This document shows positions 62,034 through 64,000 of a stretch of 64,000 nt of DNA, one piece after another. Position 1 is the stretch's first letter, and every line of letters starts with the position of its first letter. The position numbers were made by a program, and so were the translations under genes. The stretch comes from Adineta steineri. Its lineage: Eukaryota > Rotifera > Eurotatoria > Adinetida > Adinetidae. The DNA lies in contig CAJNOI010000007.1 of the NCBI GenBank assembly GCA_905250115.1, positions 545,796 to 609,795 of the forward strand, written 5' to 3'. The notes under the pieces were generated by a model. It was not told the DNA's origin. It ran no database searches and saw only the letters and a list, made by a program, of their open reading frames with translations.

Positions 62034-64000
62034 ATGAGCATTAGCAAGGAAGAATTAAATATACTGCTTAAAGGTTAGTATTAACAGAATATTCTATATG
62101 ATTATAAAATTTATATTTAAGAATGTCAATTAAATAAACATAACAATCCTGCATATAGTCTATCAAAATTACATGCTATTGCTGACGATCTTATTGGGTA
62201 TTTATTTTATATTAGAAAAAAAAATATTGAAAAAAAATTTTATATTTTTTTAAGGCATGTTGAACGATCCCATGATATTCGAAAAATATTTAGTGTTCTT
62301 CTTAAAGATGGTAAATATATATTTAAGAAAAAACATATTTTCGATTTTATTATTTTTATTTCTAGCTATACAAAGTGAAATAGATTCAATTAGTTCTCAT
62401 CAAAAAGCCAATGTTGATAATATTCATCGTCATATGATATTATTCTCATTAGATCTTCTTTGTCGATATTTACTTGTACTTGAACATTTAATTATTGATA
62501 ATGATAAACAACAGCAACATATTGGAACTCCAAATAATAAAAAACAAAAACGATCGGTTCAAACATGTCAAATTGATTGGTATATTAATGAAAGAGATGA
62601 AATACTTCATTTATTTACAAATTTAATTAAACTTGATCTTCGACAGTTTTGGCATGAAACAGAAAGATTAGAAGATCAACAAATTGGAAGGTAAAATAAC
62701 TTCAATGATGTCTTATTGTATGAAATAAAATGTTTTTTTGTAGTACAATCGTTGATGTATGTTTAACCATTATTCGAAATAATCAATTTTCATCACGTGC
62801 AAGAACAGTGAAAGATTATTTATCATTTATATTAGCATTAACAATTGGACAATTTCGTATTGAAGAAGGTATTTTAATGATTACTTCAGCAATAAAATTC
62901 TATATGATTTTTTGTGTTTTTAGAAACTAGTATGAAAATGATTCAAATGCTACAAATTCAAGAACATACAGCAACAATCTTTTCAGCTGTTATTGTTTGT
63001 CATGTAAAACATTTTCGAACTGATACTTTATTAGAAAGAATTATTAAGTAAAAAATAATTAATTTAGAGAAATAAAGAACATGTTCGTTATTTTTTAGTG
63101 ATATTTGTCTTCTTTGTCTTTCTCCAGCAATTGCTCCAACATCTACATCTAATCATTCTTCTTCCCGTTCAAATACATCTATATTAAATAATCAAACAGA
63201 AACAAATAGTTCTCGAACTATGGCTAAACTACTTGATGAATTATCAACACATATATGTGATCATTTAATAATATATATTAATCGTTTACTTGATTTATTC
63301 GATAGTGATTGTTTACAAATGCGTAATTGTTTATTAAATATTTGTGTAAATATTATACGTTATTGTTCATCATTATCTGAATATAAAGAATTACGTGGTG
63401 AATTATTTTTATTAATTATTGATCAATATTTTCTTGATTCTAATGTACATGTACGATCACATGCTATTGGATTATGTATAAATTTAGTTGAATCAAAATT
63501 AATTCCAACTAAATTCTATTGCCATTTAACACAAGCAACTATTGAAAGAATGAATGATATATCATGTATTGTAAGAAAACATGCTATACAACTTGCAACG
63601 AAATTACTTAAATTTAATCCTTATATTGATCGAGTAAGTTTTCTATCGAAATAAGTTTCGCCTATGATAATATTGAATTAGCTACTATGATGATAAAAGT
63701 TTCGCTATAGATTTTTGTTCTGAAGAAAATCGAGATTCATAAGATGGGTGTGAGTAGTATACTATAACCTGTCACCCACACCCAATGACTTTTCATGTCG
63801 ATTGCTAAGATCTGTAATGAGGGACAATAGCCGTGAGATCGCGACTTATAACTTACATCCACCATTTTCCTTCGTAAGATATGCGATATATGATATTATT
63901 TTTAGTTTCTTCCAATTGATGTAATGCTCGATGAATATAATACTGAAATGAATAAATTAGTTCAATTACAAAAATTATTAGGACAAACATTAAAAGTAGA
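62034..64000 (+). CDS. NCAPD2: Condensin complex subunit 1 (partial, 5' part)
   Basis: NCAPD2 is the HEAT-repeat subunit of condensin I that shapes mitotic chromosomes. ATG 62034 starts MSISKEELNILLK. Following exons give a helical N-domain (HMILFSLDLLCRYLLVLEHL, WYINERDEILHLFTNLIKLD, LRQFWHE), and the exon from 63100 matches the condensin HEAT core: LFDSDCLQMRNCLLNICVNI, YFLDSNVHVRSHAIGLCINL, IVRKHAIQLATKLLKFNP. The last exon (63906 to the window end) continues FLPIDVMLDEYNTEMNKLVQ without a stop, so the gene is cut. Introns are short except 63634-63905. The start is the first ATG after the acceptor-like TTTTAG at 61990-61991. Confidence 0.82.
63745..63784. repeat. Telomere-like hairpin in NCAPD2 intron
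   Basis: TGGGTGTG (63745-63752) pairs perfectly with CACACCCA (63777-63784), and the right arm holds CACCCACACCCA, two units of the complement of TGTGGG. Between them is the palindrome TAGTATACTA. The host intron (63634-63905, 272 bp) is several times longer than its neighbours and less AT-rich. Confidence 0.6.

Overview
The window is an AT-rich, gene-dense animal nuclear sequence with many very short introns (mostly about 45-80 bp, GT-AG), intact metazoan orthologues and Asn/Gln-rich low-complexity tracts. Two patches of TGTGGG-type repeats (about 815-950 and in an intron at 63745-63784) match the telomere repeat known from bdelloid rotifers. An F-box-like exon lies at the left edge. A bdelloid rotifer (Rotaria/Adineta-like) is the best guess, but this is inference and not proof.

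Layout, left to right. 1-1960: a minus-strand F-box-like exon cut by the window edge, then gene-free DNA with telomere-like hairpins. 1961-5255 (-): TMEM39A homologue followed closely by dynactin subunit 2 (DCTN2). 6814-12157: a divergent cyclin-box protein and MEIOB (both +), then a deoxynucleoside kinase (-) convergent with MEIOB. 12962-21179 (+): afadin (RA, FHA, DIL, PDZ). 24352-26978 (+): a PTB-domain adaptor with a possible alternative first exon. 27725-28254: a row of five nested hairpins at about 120 bp spacing. 29075-31170 (-): RNF13-type ubiquitin ligase. 32700-43149 (+): four co-directional close genes: secreted class-2 semaphorin, SPFH/band-7 protein, Siva-like zinc protein and site-1 protease (MBTPS1). 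43539-46077 (-): ZDHHC16 then TAF6. 47694-48536 (-): secreted protein with four TIL protease-inhibitor domains. 50933-51974 (+): membrane protein with an LDL-receptor A module. 54474-60558 (+): CCDC9-like protein then XRCC3. 61259-61944 (-): unrecognised protein, head to head with condensin subunit NCAPD2 (62034 to the window end, partial).

Themes. Several same-strand neighbours are only 117-360 bp apart, and the downstream gene has a pyrimidine-rich AG acceptor just before its ATG with no obvious cis donor. This looks like polycistronic transcription resolved by spliced-leader trans-splicing, a process known in bdelloids. The most unusual non-coding structure is the five-hairpin array between the PTB and RNF13 genes. 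MEIOB, XRCC3 and NCAPD2 in one window are of interest if the animal belongs to a putatively asexual lineage. All gene models were spliced by eye; exon junctions checked by reading frame are noted in each entry.
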